Shown here piece by piece: positions 1 to 7,258 of a stretch of 64,000 bases of DNA. Origin of the DNA: an uncultured Dehalococcoidia bacterium (GTDB lineage: Bacteria; Chloroflexota; Dehalococcoidia; Lucifugimonadales; UBA1127); the NCBI GenBank assembly GCA_951812285.1, contig OX638292.1, positions 542,774-606,773 of the forward strand, written 5' to 3'. Positions within the stretch are counted from its first letter, which is position 1. Each line of letters begins with the position of its first letter. The position numbers and the translations under genes are program-made. The notes beneath the pieces were generated by a model that did not search any database, was not told where the DNA came from, and was given only the letters and a program-made list of their open reading frames with translations.

Positions 1-564
1 GATGAAGCCCATGAAGGAGTAGTAGGTGTCGTTGAGGCTGCCGATGAGGCCCTCGGCGTGCATCTCGGCGGCGCGGTCGATGGGGAAGACGCAGTTGCGG
101 TCCTCGCGGGGGCCGGAGACGTCGTAATGGATGTGGGCGACCTCCAAGTCGTCGGGCGACGCCGTGCGGGGGATGGCGCGCCACGACCAGTCGCCGAGGT
201 TCTCGGGGCCGTCGGTCTCGTAGGGCTCCTGGGTCTTGAGGTAGAAGCCGCCGGTGGTCACGAGGGCGAGCTTCGCCTCTCGTACGGGCACGCGCAGAGG
301 CGTCCACGGCGTCGCATCGAGTTCGATGGGCGAGCGGGCGCGGGTGAACATGATGTCCATGGCCTTCTCTTCCCACTCGTGCAGGAAATCGTAGAGGGCC
401 TCGGCGTTGTTGGCCTCGCGGGCGCGGACGGCCTCGTTGAACAGTCCCTTGAGGAAGGCGGCCTGCTCCTCGTCCGGCATCATCTGCCCGACGAATCGGA
501 TGCGGCCGAAACCGGCGTCGCGGGTGACGGCCAGGATGTCCTTCAACAGTTCCTCGGAGTCCAT
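1..564 (-). CDS. Glycine/sarcosine/betaine/D-proline reductase selenoprotein B-like protein (N-terminal part)
   Basis: The gene runs off the left edge; 188 N-terminal residues are visible. The segment around residues 95-188 (AKLALVTTGGFYLK, then HIHYDVSG, then VFPIDRAAEMHAEGLIGSLN and YYSFMGFI) matches the conserved GrdB/PrdB pattern, in which a His/Tyr/Asp stretch precedes a 'PIDR..EL..EG.IG' segment. In that family the selenocysteine or cysteine site lies further toward the C-terminus, outside this window, so I cannot say whether the protein carries Sec. The ATG at 564-562 has GGAGGAGCG just upstream. Relatives occur outside Stickland fermenters as reductase-like proteins of unknown substrate, so enzymatic function is not assigned. 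The upstream neighbour on the other strand is divergent. Confidence 0.7.
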   Translation of the reverse strand, partial: MDSEELLKDILAVTRDAGFGRIRFVGQMMPDEEQAAFLKGLFNEAVRAREANNAEALYDFLHEWEEKAMDIMFTRARSPIELDATPWTPLRVPVREAKLALVTTGGFYLKTQEPYETDGPENLGDWSWRAIPRTASPDDLEVAHIHYDVSGPREDRNCVFPIDRAAEMHAEGLIGSLNDTYYSFMGFI

Positions 565-693
565 GCGCTCCTCCAATGCTCAGTCTTGCGCGGGACAATG
601 CTAGCCGCTGGCAGGGGCGAGCGCAACGCTGGACGCTCCCCTACCGCTTTGGTACGCTGCGCCCGCACCAAATACGAAATCGGAGGACAGACC

Positions 694-1008
694 ATGACAC
701 AGGCACAGCCCGCAGGCTTCCAGCAGCTCCTGGAGGAGAACGCGCCGGAGCTGGCGGCGATGGTCGGCGGCGCGCGCGCGTCGATCACCGAGGGCGGCGC
801 GCTGCCGGCGCACGTGAAGACGTTGATGATGATGGTGTGCGACGCGCTGTTGAACCACGAGCAGGGCGTGACGAACCTCGCCAACCGGGCGCGCGGACTG
901 GGCGCGACGGAGGAAGAGGTCGCGGAGGCGCTGGGCGTCGCGTACCTGATGGGCGGGCTGCCGGCAATCGTCGCGGGGAGCAACGCGTACCGCAACGTGC
1001 AGCGGTAG
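694..1008 (+). CDS. Carboxymuconolactone decarboxylase / AhpD-like family protein
   Basis: A 104-residue helical protein of the usual single-domain CMD size. It shows the family pattern of a Cys-containing helix (MMMVCDALLNHEQGV) followed by a short segment ending in GATEEEVAEALGVAYLMGG. Classic AhpD proteins have CxxC followed by His. Here only one Cys is present in that position, with His six residues on, so thiol peroxidase chemistry is doubtful and a CMD-like or purely structural role is possible. The ATG is preceded by CGGAGGACAG. It stands alone, divergent from the reductase-like gene to its left. Confidence 0.8.
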   Translation: MTQAQPAGFQQLLEENAPELAAMVGGARASITEGGALPAHVKTLMMMVCDALLNHEQGVTNLANRARGLGATEEEVAEALGVAYLMGGLPAIVAGSNAYRNVQR

Positions 1009-1044
1009 CGGGAGCCGCCGCTGGACATAACAACGCAAATTACC

Positions 1045-1073
1045 TTGACTTCCCCTGTGGGCGGCAGCACTAT
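1045..1073 (+). promoter_or_regulatory. Candidate sigma70-type promoter for rmuC
   Basis: TTGACT (1045-1050) and CACTAT (1068-1073) are separated by 17 bases. The -35 box is good and the -10 box is weak. The predicted start of transcription lies about 75 bases before the GTG of rmuC. Confidence 0.4.
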
Positions 1074-1154
1074 CCTTGTACTGAGTGGGCGGTTGCCCAG
1101 TTCAACCGTTGCATGTCGCGGCCAGGCGCCGCTGAATAGACAAAGGGGGAGCAC

Positions 1155-2309
1155 GTGGAACTGATTGTCGCCGTCGTTGTGGGTATCGTGGTGGGCGCCG
1201 TGGTGGTGTGGTTCGCGCTTGCTGGGCGGGCTCGGACCAGTGAGAGACTGATCGAGACTGCCAGGGAGCAACTACGCGACACCTTTCAGGCCACGGCCAG
1301 CGACGTGGTTGCCAGGAACTCCCAGCAGTTTCTGCAATTGGCGGACCAGAACCTTGCAAAGACCATGGAGACCGCGAAGGGGGAACTTGAAAAGCGCCAC
1401 CAGCAGTTTCAGGAGCTGGTGAAGCCGCTGACGGAGAATTACAGCAAGCTCGACCCCACCATCAAGAGCCTCATGGAGCAGAACGTTCTCCTTGCCGAGA
1501 AGGCGACGGACCTTACGAGCGCACTCAAGGACAACCGGCGTGTGGGTTCCTGGGGCGAGGTGCAACTCCGCCGCGTTGTGGAGTTGGCGGACATGACCGC
1601 CTATTGTGATTTTGCCGAGCAGTCCACCTTGGTTGGCACTGTGGACCGCCCAGACCTCATCGTACGTTTGCCTGATAAACGGACGGTTATCGTTGATGCC
1701 AAGACTTCCACATCGGCGTTCCTTGATGCCCAGGAGGCGGACACCAGCGAAGGCGTGGAAGAGGCGCTCGGCCGCCACGCAAGGGCATTGAAGACGCAGA
1801 TCGACAGCCTCTCTCGCAAGAAGTATGGGAGTGAAGACGAGAGCGCTTTGGACTTCGTAGTCATGTTCGTTCCGGGCGACCAGTTTCTCGCGGCGGCCCT
1901 TCGGTCGGACCCTGACCTCGTCAGGTACGCCATGGAAAAGAAGGTGGCCATCGCCACCCCCGCCTCTCTCATCGCTCTCTTGTGGGCCGTGGCCAAGGGG
2001 TGGCAGCAACACACTCTAGCGGAGAATGCGGCCCAGGTGGCCAAGGCTGCGGACGAGTTTGTGAAGGGGCTTCACACGTTTGCGGACAACTATGCAAAGG
2101 TGGGACGCGGCCTGGAGTCCGCAGTGCGGGCATATAACGCATCTGTAGGCTCGTACTCAAATTCAGTAGAGCGGAAGGGCAAACCTTTTGCCGAGCTGGC
2201 AGGTAAGGGCGCCGACTCTCTGCCGACTTTGGTTGAGGTCCAGACCCCGCTCAGGCAAGCTGAAGTCGCCCTTCCTCCGGGCGACGACGAGGAAGAAGAC
2301 GTCGCCTAG
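1155..2309 (+). CDS. rmuC: DNA recombination protein RmuC
   Basis: 384 residues. An N-terminal membrane helix (residues 2-22) is followed by a coiled coil to about residue 125 and then the RmuC nuclease-like core. Visible family motifs are RRVGSWGEVQLRRVVELADM, DRPDLIVRLPDKRTVIVDAK (a PD-(D/E)xK-like strand pair), FVVMFVPGDQFL and ATPASLIALLWAVAKGW. RmuC limits inversions at short inverted repeats in E. coli. The order membrane anchor, coiled coil, nuclease-like core is standard for the family. The start is a GTG preceded by AAAGGGGGAGCAC. The C-terminal 25 residues are acidic and disordered-looking. It ends three bases before the convergent PPOX gene. Confidence 0.93.
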   Translation: MELIVAVVVGIVVGAVVVWFALAGRARTSERLIETAREQLRDTFQATASDVVARNSQQFLQLADQNLAKTMETAKGELEKRHQQFQELVKPLTENYSKLDPTIKSLMEQNVLLAEKATDLTSALKDNRRVGSWGEVQLRRVVELADMTAYCDFAEQSTLVGTVDRPDLIVRLPDKRTVIVDAKTSTSAFLDAQEADTSEGVEEALGRHARALKTQIDSLSRKKYGSEDESALDFVVMFVPGDQFLAAALRSDPDLVRYAMEKKVAIATPASLIALLWAVAKGWQQHTLAENAAQVAKAADEFVKGLHTFADNYAKVGRGLESAVRAYNASVGSYSNSVERKGKPFAELAGKGADSLPTLVEVQTPLRQAEVALPPGDDEEEDVA

Positions 2310-2312
2310 CCC

Positions 2313-2735
2313 CTACCCCAGCGTGCCGTAGACGTGGTCCGGCGTGACGATGACGATGACGCGCCGGTCCTCCACCATGACGCGGTCGTACTCGTCCCAG
2401 TCCGGGTGCTCCTTGCCGGCGGCGGATCGAAAGACGTCGCGGAAGGCGGTGCGCAGCTCGTCGGCGGGGGTGTTGTCTTGCGTGAGCACCGTCGCAGTGC
2501 CCTCGACCACCAGGAACGGCCGCCACTCGTCGTGCGAGACGAGGAGCGTGCAGCGCGGATCGCGAGTGAGGTTGCGGTGCTTGGCGCGGTCGGCCGTCGT
2601 CGTGAACGCGACGCCGTCGGCGTAGAGGCCGCTCGTGACGATGCTGAGCTGCGCCGCGCCGTTGCGCCGGAAGGTGGAGAAGACGGCGTTGTGATTCGTC
2701 GCGAGGAAGTCCTTCTGCTTGTCCGTGAATTCCAT
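2313..2735 (-). CDS. PPOX-class flavin/F420-dependent oxidoreductase (pyridoxamine-phosphate-oxidase-like split barrel)
   Basis: A 140-residue split-barrel protein. The opening FTDKQKDFLATNHNAVFSTF, the central TADRAKHRNLTRDPRCTLLV and the following FLVVEGTATV are typical of the actinobacterial and chloroflexal PPOX/F420 family, which reduces small substrates with F420H2 or FMN. I chose the ATG at 2735 because GAAAGGGGCAAC lies directly before it; the frame is open 14 codons further, but that extension has no homologous look. A luciferase-like F420 enzyme candidate occurs later in the window (47960), which is compatible with F420 use in this organism. Confidence 0.85.
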   Translation of the reverse strand: MEFTDKQKDFLATNHNAVFSTFRRNGAAQLSIVTSGLYADGVAFTTTADRAKHRNLTRDPRCTLLVSHDEWRPFLVVEGTATVLTQDNTPADELRTAFRDVFRSAAGKEHPDWDEYDRVMVEDRRVIVIVTPDHVYGTLG

Positions 2736-2748
2736 GTTGCCCCTTTCG

Positions 2749-2777
2749 TTGACACGTCTATCGCTGGCGCATAGCAT
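2749..2777 (+). promoter_or_regulatory. Candidate sigma70-type promoter for the NHL-propeller gene
   Basis: TTGACA (2749-2754), a 17-base spacer and TAGCAT (2772-2777) point rightward to the gene starting at 2841, giving a leader of about 57 bases. The element lies between two divergent genes and overlaps the leader of the PPOX gene. Confidence 0.6.
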
Positions 2778-2840
2778 AGCCCAACTCCACAGGGACGCGC
2801 TCTACGCGTGCGCCCGCAACTACGGGGAAAGGGGTAAATC

Positions 2841-3797
2841 ATGGCAGAGATCTTTGGCGAAAACGGCTTTTTCTACGAATACGTCGACGGGTGGGGACAG
2901 CTTCCGGACGGCATGACCTTCCTCGAGTGCCCGGGCGTCGCGGTGGACTCGCAGGACACGGTGTACGTGCTTACGCGCGGCGAGCACCCGATCATCGTCT
3001 TTGACAAGGACGGCAACTTCCAGCGCACCTTCGGAGAGGGGTGGTTCAGCAAGACGCGCACCCACGGCCTCTACTGCGCCTACGACGACACGCTGCTGGT
3101 CGCCGACGACGGCATCCACACCATCCAGAAGTTCGCGTCGGACGGCACGCGGCTGATGGAGATCGGCGAGCGCGACCACCCGGCGCCGAAGTGGAGCGGC
3201 CAGCCATTCAACCGGCCCACGTCGGCCGCCATCCGCCCGAGCAACGGCGACATCTACATCTCCGACGGCTACGGAAACGCGCGCATCCACGTCTACACCG
3301 GCGATGGCCAGTACAAGTTCTCGTGGGGCAGCTCCGGCATCGACGCGGGGCAGTTCATCCGGCCGCACAACATTGCCATTGACGACAATGACCGCGTGTA
3401 CGTGGTCGACCGCGAGCCGCACCGCGTCCAGATCTTCGACACAGAGGGCAACTTCATCACGATGTGGAACAACATCCACCGCCCGGACTCGATGATGCTG
3501 TGGCAGGACCACATCTACATCGGCGAGTTGAACGGCATCGGCGGCGTCGACGACGCGCCGGGCCTCGGCCACCGCGTCGGCATCTACGACCTCGACGGCA
3601 ACCTGGTGTGCCGGTTCGGGAGCCCGGATGAGGGCACGGGCCCCGGCCAGTTCATCGCGCCGCACGGCATCACCGTCGACTCGGAGGGCAGCGTGTACGT
3701 GGCGGAGGTCAGCTACACCATCCGAGGCAGCCACATGAACCCGCCGCAGGAGCTGCGGAGCATCAGCAAGTACACGCGGGTGTGGGACAAGGCGTAG
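2841..3797 (+). CDS. NHL-repeat six-bladed beta-propeller protein (peptidyl-alpha-hydroxyglycine lyase-like)
   Basis: 318 residues composed almost entirely of NHL-type blades, each with a 'V.D..D.VYV.DR....I..FD..G' pattern: VAVDSQDTVYVLTRGEHPI, IRPSNGDIYISDGYGNARI, IAIDDNDRVYVVDREPHRV and ITVDSEGSVYVAEV are clear copies. There is no signal peptide, so the protein is probably cytoplasmic. This fold is shared by peptidylglycine amidating lyases and by lactonase-like enzymes; the catalytic residues are not diagnostic enough to choose. The ATG is preceded by GGGGAAAGGGG. It appears to be a single-gene unit with its own promoter. Confidence 0.85.
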   Translation: MAEIFGENGFFYEYVDGWGQLPDGMTFLECPGVAVDSQDTVYVLTRGEHPIIVFDKDGNFQRTFGEGWFSKTRTHGLYCAYDDTLLVADDGIHTIQKFASDGTRLMEIGERDHPAPKWSGQPFNRPTSAAIRPSNGDIYISDGYGNARIHVYTGDGQYKFSWGSSGIDAGQFIRPHNIAIDDNDRVYVVDREPHRVQIFDTEGNFITMWNNIHRPDSMMLWQDHIYIGELNGIGGVDDAPGLGHRVGIYDLDGNLVCRFGSPDEGTGPGQFIAPHGITVDSEGSVYVAEVSYTIRGSHMNPPQELRSISKYTRVWDKA

Positions 3798-3927
3798 CCC
3801 TCGATTCCTCTCGCAGAATTTGGGCCCATTCCCTGGCAACTTGGCACGCTGGGGGTGGGCCTAATTCATTGGCTTTCCTGAGACGACGCAGTGGCGCCGT
3901 GGGATGATGTTGCGGCTGTCTCAAGGC

Positions 3928-3933
3928 TACAAT
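3928..3933 (+). promoter_or_regulatory. -10 box placed for leaderless transcription of the kinase-like gene
   Basis: TACAAT ends six bases before the ATG at 3940, so transcription would start at or next to the start codon. No convincing -35 box is seen, and no Shine-Dalgarno sequence precedes the ATG. Confidence 0.45.
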
Positions 3934-3939
3934 TGACGC

Positions 3940-4806
3940 ATGTCCGCAAATGAATTGGCAGCGCGCGTCACCCGGCTGCTCGGCAAGGGAGTGGTTGGTT
4001 GGCGCGCAACGACTGGCGGCTACACCTCAGCCGAACGCTTCGTCTTCACTCTTGAGAACGGGTCCACTGTGTTCGGCAAGGCAGCAACGACGCCCCTGAT
4101 GGCAAAGTGGCTCCGGTCCGAGTATCGGGCATACACCGAACTGTCCGGAAACTTCATGGCGCGGTTGCTCGCATGGGACGACGACAGTGAGAAGCCCCTG
4201 CTCGTCGTGGAGGACCTGAGCGCCGGGTACTGGCCTCCGCCCTGGCGGTCCGGCGACGTGGACAGGGTTCTGGAGGCGCTAGACGCCCTGCACAAGACTG
4301 AGCCGCCGCCGGGACTGAGTCCGTTTCCCCGTGAGGATTTTCAGTGTTGGCGAAGAGTGGCGGATGATTCCGAACCCTTCCTTCGACTGGGGCTGGTCTC
4401 AGAGGACTGGCTGAAAGAGTCTTTGCCCGCGCTCGTTGAGGCAGAGGCGGCAGCCCTGCTTGAGGGCAACGAGGTGCTGCACATGGACGTGCGCAGCGAC
4501 AACATTTGTCTACTTGACGACAAAGCCGTGCTAGTCGATTGGAACAATGTCCACTTGGGTAATGGCCTATTTGACATCGCAGCGTGGCTACCGAGCTTGC
4601 ATGCGGAGGGTGGGCCAGCGCCGTGGGTCATTTTTCCGGGTGCGGCGGAGTTAGCGAGCGCCATTGCCGGTTACTTTGCGTCTTGGGCCGGACAGCCCCC
4701 GCCGAGATTTGCCCCCAAGGTACGCGACGTTCAGCTTCAGCAACTCAAGACAGCTCTGCCCTGGGCGATTCGGGAGTTGGGCCTTCCGCAACCGCGAGTC
4801 GTTTAG
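3940..4806 (+). CDS. Aminoglycoside phosphotransferase / choline-kinase-like small-molecule kinase
   Basis: 288 residues with the APH/choline kinase fold signature. The catalytic loop and metal-binding segment read VLHMDVRSDNICLL (the HxDxxxxN motif) followed by AVLVDWNNVHLGNGLFDIA. The N-terminal lobe has LVVEDLS in the hinge position. The substrate cannot be read from sequence; environmental members phosphorylate sugars, amino alcohols or antibiotics. The stop codon overlaps the stop of the convergent PIN gene by four bases. The region lacks an SD element, see the -10 box entry. Confidence 0.85.
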   Translation: MSANELAARVTRLLGKGVVGWRATTGGYTSAERFVFTLENGSTVFGKAATTPLMAKWLRSEYRAYTELSGNFMARLLAWDDDSEKPLLVVEDLSAGYWPPPWRSGDVDRVLEALDALHKTEPPPGLSPFPREDFQCWRRVADDSEPFLRLGLVSEDWLKESLPALVEAEAAALLEGNEVLHMDVRSDNICLLDDKAVLVDWNNVHLGNGLFDIAAWLPSLHAEGGPAPWVIFPGAAELASAIAGYFASWAGQPPPRFAPKVRDVQLQQLKTALPWAIRELGLPQPRVV

Positions 4807-5213
4807 GGGGCGAACGGATTGATCACTTTCACCCCGTCGTAATCCTGGCCGTTGTTGAGGTCTTCCGTGAGCAGTGTGTCGCAGCCGATGACTTTGGCTG
4901 CCGCGATGATGGCACTGTCCCAACAGGACAGGCGGTAGCGCTCCCGGTAGTCGAGGGCAATTTGGAAGACCTGCAGCGTGATGGGCTGGACCGGCAGGTG
5001 AAGCAACGTCCTGATGAAGATGGCGGCCTCGTCGTGGTGCATCGCACCCGGCCGATTTGGGCGGGTTGCCTGGGCGTAGAACTCCTGCAAGACCTGGACA
5101 GATAGAGCAAGGTCTGTCTCTTCCAGCAAGGTGAAGGCGATCCTCTGTTTTGCGGAGTCTCCAGAGTTGACCGTTGCCGCATACAGCAGGACGTTGGTGT
5201 CAACGAAGCGCAT
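4803..5213 (-). CDS. PIN-domain ribonuclease toxin (VapC-like)
   Basis: 136 residues. The four acidic PIN positions are visible: Asp5 in MRFVDTNVLLY, Glu44 in VLQEFYAQA, Asp99 in CWDSAIIAAA and Asp118 in LLTEDLNNG. PIN toxins are Mg2+-dependent RNases held inactive by the partner antitoxin. I started at the ATG at 5213 rather than the longer reading, because MRFVDTN is the canonical N-terminus and it overlaps the antitoxin stop by 14 bases, giving translational coupling. Antitoxin upstream, toxin downstream is the standard vapBC order. Confidence 0.9.
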   Translation of the reverse strand: MRFVDTNVLLYAATVNSGDSAKQRIAFTLLEETDLALSVQVLQEFYAQATRPNRPGAMHHDEAAIFIRTLLHLPVQPITLQVFQIALDYRERYRLSCWDSAIIAAAKVIGCDTLLTEDLNNGQDYDGVKVINPFAP

Positions 5214-5463
5214 CACGATCGTGCAATTCGTCCCGGGGGAGGTTGTCAGACATGCGCAAGCCGCCGGTGCGAGCAATGTAGGCGGTCAGGACGTCTTCCC
5301 GCAGCCTGTTCATTCGCTCGTGGTGTTGGGTGTACTCATCGGAGTCGGCCAGGGTTGCGAGGAAGTCTCGGACCAACGCGGAAACGGAGGTTCCCGCCTC
5401 CGCCGCCCGCACGCGAGCAACCCGGTAAGTATTGTCGTCAACGGTCACAGTAATATTCTTCAT
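5200..5463 (-). CDS. Ribbon-helix-helix-type antitoxin (VapB/DUF6364-like), partner of the PIN toxin
   Basis: 87 residues. The N-terminus MKNITVTVDDNTYRVARVRA followed by AEAGTSVSALVRDFLATLA is a typical ribbon-helix-helix DNA-binding unit: a short beta strand, a turn, then two helices. The C-terminal half, rich in Arg, Glu and Asp, would wrap the toxin. The ATG at 5463 was chosen over one 10 codons upstream because KNITVTVDD begins the fold. It overlaps the PIN gene. Such antitoxins repress their own promoter; a double palindrome lies directly upstream. Confidence 0.85.
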   Translation of the reverse strand: MKNITVTVDDNTYRVARVRAAEAGTSVSALVRDFLATLADSDEYTQHHERMNRLREDVLTAYIARTGGLRMSDNLPRDELHDRDALR

Positions 5464-5483
5464 GCTCACAGTCTCACAGAAAA

Positions 5484-5504
5484 TGTGATTCACAGTTTAC
5501 TGTG
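5484..5504 (-). promoter_or_regulatory. Probable operator of the toxin-antitoxin operon (two overlapping palindromes)
   Basis: TGTGATTCACA (5484-5494) is a perfect odd palindrome, and CACAGTTTACTGTG (5491-5504) is an inverted repeat with a two-base centre; they share CACA. The element begins 20 bases upstream of the antitoxin ATG, the expected place for autorepression by a dimeric RHH antitoxin. Confidence 0.6.
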
Positions 5505-5530
5505 TCTGTTGCCGAGTGTCAAACCCGCCC

Positions 5531-6310
5531 CTACCCCATCAGCACGCCGCCGTCGACGTTGATGGTCTGGCCGGTGATGTTGTAGCCGCCGGGGCCCGCG
5601 AGGAACACTGCCAGTCGCGCGATGTCCTGCGGGTCGATGATGCGGCCGAGGGGGACGCTCGCGAGCGTTTCCAGGGTGTTCTGCTCGTACGTCTGGCCGA
5701 AGGCCTCCGCGCGCTGCCGCCGGATGCCGGCGAACATCTCTGTCTCGGCGGCGCCGGGACAGATGGCGTTCACGTTGATGTCATGGCCGGCGAGGGCGCT
5801 GGCGGCCTGGTACGTGATGGAGATGACCGACGCTTTGCTGGCGGCGTAGGCTGCGTTGGATGCCCGGCCGGTCTTGCCGGCAACGGATGCCATGTTGATG
5901 ATGCGCCCGCCCCGGCCTCGCGCGACCATCTCCCGCGCCACCCGCTGGAGCACGAAGAATGCCCCCTTCGCGTTCACGCCCATGATGGAGTCCCAGTCGC
6001 CCTCCGAGACCTCCAGCAGCGGCGCGAGGCGGGTGATGCCCGCGTTGTTTGCGAGGATGTCGATGCCGCTGAAGGCGTCGACTGCGACCGCGACCATGGC
6101 GTCGATGGACGCGATGTCGCTGACGTCGGCCTCGATGGCGACGGCCTCGCCGCCGCGGTCGCGGATGGCCTGCGCGACGGCTTCGACGCCGTCGAGGTTG
6201 ACGTCGGACACGGCGACGCGCGCGCCCTCCTCGACGGCCAGCTCGGCGATGGCGCGCCCGAAACCGCGAGCGGCGCCGGTCACGAGGACCGACTTGCCTT
6301 CGAGTTGCAT
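5531..6310 (-). CDS. SDR family NAD(P)-dependent oxidoreductase
   Basis: 259 residues. Classical SDR features are present: TGAARGFGRAIAELA cofactor loop, NNAG, catalytic Ser in MASVAGKTG and YAASK, and the C-terminal TGQTINVDGGVLMG typical of FabG-like and sugar or alcohol dehydrogenases. The start MQLEGK was taken at 6310 because it matches the next gene exactly and GGAGGAATTC precedes it; a start four codons earlier is possible. About 65% similar by eye to its downstream-numbered neighbour, so the pair is a tandem duplication. The substrate is not predictable. Confidence 0.9.
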   Translation of the reverse strand: MQLEGKSVLVTGAARGFGRAIAELAVEEGARVAVSDVNLDGVEAVAQAIRDRGGEAVAIEADVSDIASIDAMVAVAVDAFSGIDILANNAGITRLAPLLEVSEGDWDSIMGVNAKGAFFVLQRVAREMVARGRGGRIINMASVAGKTGRASNAAYAASKASVISITYQAASALAGHDINVNAICPGAAETEMFAGIRRQRAEAFGQTYEQNTLETLASVPLGRIIDPQDIARLAVFLAGPGGYNITGQTINVDGGVLMG

Positions 6311-6344
6311 GAATTCCTCCAAATGTGCGAATTGCGTCCCAGGC

Positions 6345-6371
6345 CGCCCTTCGACAGGCTCAGGGCGAACG
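6345..6371. repeat. Dispersed intergenic repeat of the 'CCTTCGACAGGCTCAGGGCGAAC' class
   Basis: The short spacer between the two SDR paralogues holds CGCCCTTCGACAGGCTCAGG followed by GCGAACG. The ends GCCCT and AGGGC are inverted. I recognise this short element as recurrent in many unrelated bacterial genomes, usually between genes. No second copy was noticed in this window. Confidence 0.6.
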
Positions 6372-6382
6372 GGGATTTGGGC

Positions 6383-7165
6383 TTAGCTCATCAGCACTCC
6401 GGCGTCGACGTGGATGGTCTGGCCGGTGATGTTGTAGCCGCCCGGACCCATGAGGAAGACCACCATGTAGGCGACGTCCTCCGGCGGGATCATGCGGCCC
6501 AGCGGGATGCTGTCGAGGCCCGCCGTGAGCTGCTCTTCAAAGGAGCGGCCCATTGCATCCGCACGCTGCCTGCCGACGCCCCGCGACATGTCGGTGTCGA
6601 CAGGGCCGGGGCAGACGGCGTTGACGCAGATGTTGTGCTGCGCCAGGGCGCTCGACGCCTGGTACGTGAAGGCGACGACGGCGCCCTTGGTGGAGGCGTA
6701 GGCGGCGTTGGAGGTGCCGCGGAAGCCCTTGGCCGCGATGGAGGCCATGTTGATGATGCGCCCGCCTTGCCCGCGCTCGATCATCTCCCTGGCCACGCGT
6801 TGCAGCGTGAAGAATGACCCCTTGGCGTTGACGCGCATGAAGGAGTCCCAGTCCTCCTCCGTGACCTCCATGAACGGCGCGTAGCGGGTGATGCCCGCGT
6901 TGTTGACGAGCACGTCAATTGCGCCGAACGCCGCGAGCGCCGCGTCGACCATGGCGTCGATGGATCCGAGGTCGCCCACGTCGGCCCCGATGGCGACGGC
7001 CTCGCCGCCGCGGTCGCGGATGCCCTTCGCAACGGCCTCCGCGCTGTCGATGTTGAGGTCCGCGACGGCGACGCGCGCGCCCTCGGCGGCGGCGAGCTCG
7101 GCGGTCGCGCGGCCCATCCCGCGTGCTGCGCCGGTCACCAGGACTGCCTTTCCTTCCAGTTGCAT
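6383..7165 (-). CDS. SDR family NAD(P)-dependent oxidoreductase (paralogue of the adjacent SDR)
   Basis: 260 residues with TGAARGMGRATAELA, NNAGITRYAPF, catalytic Ser/Tyr/Lys in MASIAAKGFRGTSNAAYASTK and the ending TGQTIHVDAGVLMS. It is upstream of its paralogue on the same strand, separated by 72 bases that contain a dispersed repeat. The two copies keep the same start (MQLEGK) and the same ending pattern, so they may act on related substrates. The ATG is preceded by GGGGAGGAACTTC. Confidence 0.9.
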   Translation of the reverse strand: MQLEGKAVLVTGAARGMGRATAELAAAEGARVAVADLNIDSAEAVAKGIRDRGGEAVAIGADVGDLGSIDAMVDAALAAFGAIDVLVNNAGITRYAPFMEVTEEDWDSFMRVNAKGSFFTLQRVAREMIERGQGGRIINMASIAAKGFRGTSNAAYASTKGAVVAFTYQASSALAQHNICVNAVCPGPVDTDMSRGVGRQRADAMGRSFEEQLTAGLDSIPLGRMIPPEDVAYMVVFLMGPGGYNITGQTIHVDAGVLMS

Positions 7166-7258
7166 GAAGTTCCTCCCCGGTTGCTAGGTGTGCTGCCCTA
7201 CTTTACCATCCCACCGAGCGAGCGGGGTGGCACGGGAGTACTATTGTCGGGAGGCCGC

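Noticed and set aside
5516..6817. A 433-codon plus-strand frame across both SDR genes
   Set aside because: Antisense of two clear SDR proteins; composition and repetition simply mirror the paralogues.
7160..7258. Longer N-terminus for the NYN-GNAT protein
   Set aside because: The extra 33 residues overlap the divergent SDR start and have no domain character; GTG at 7259 has GGGAGG at good spacing.
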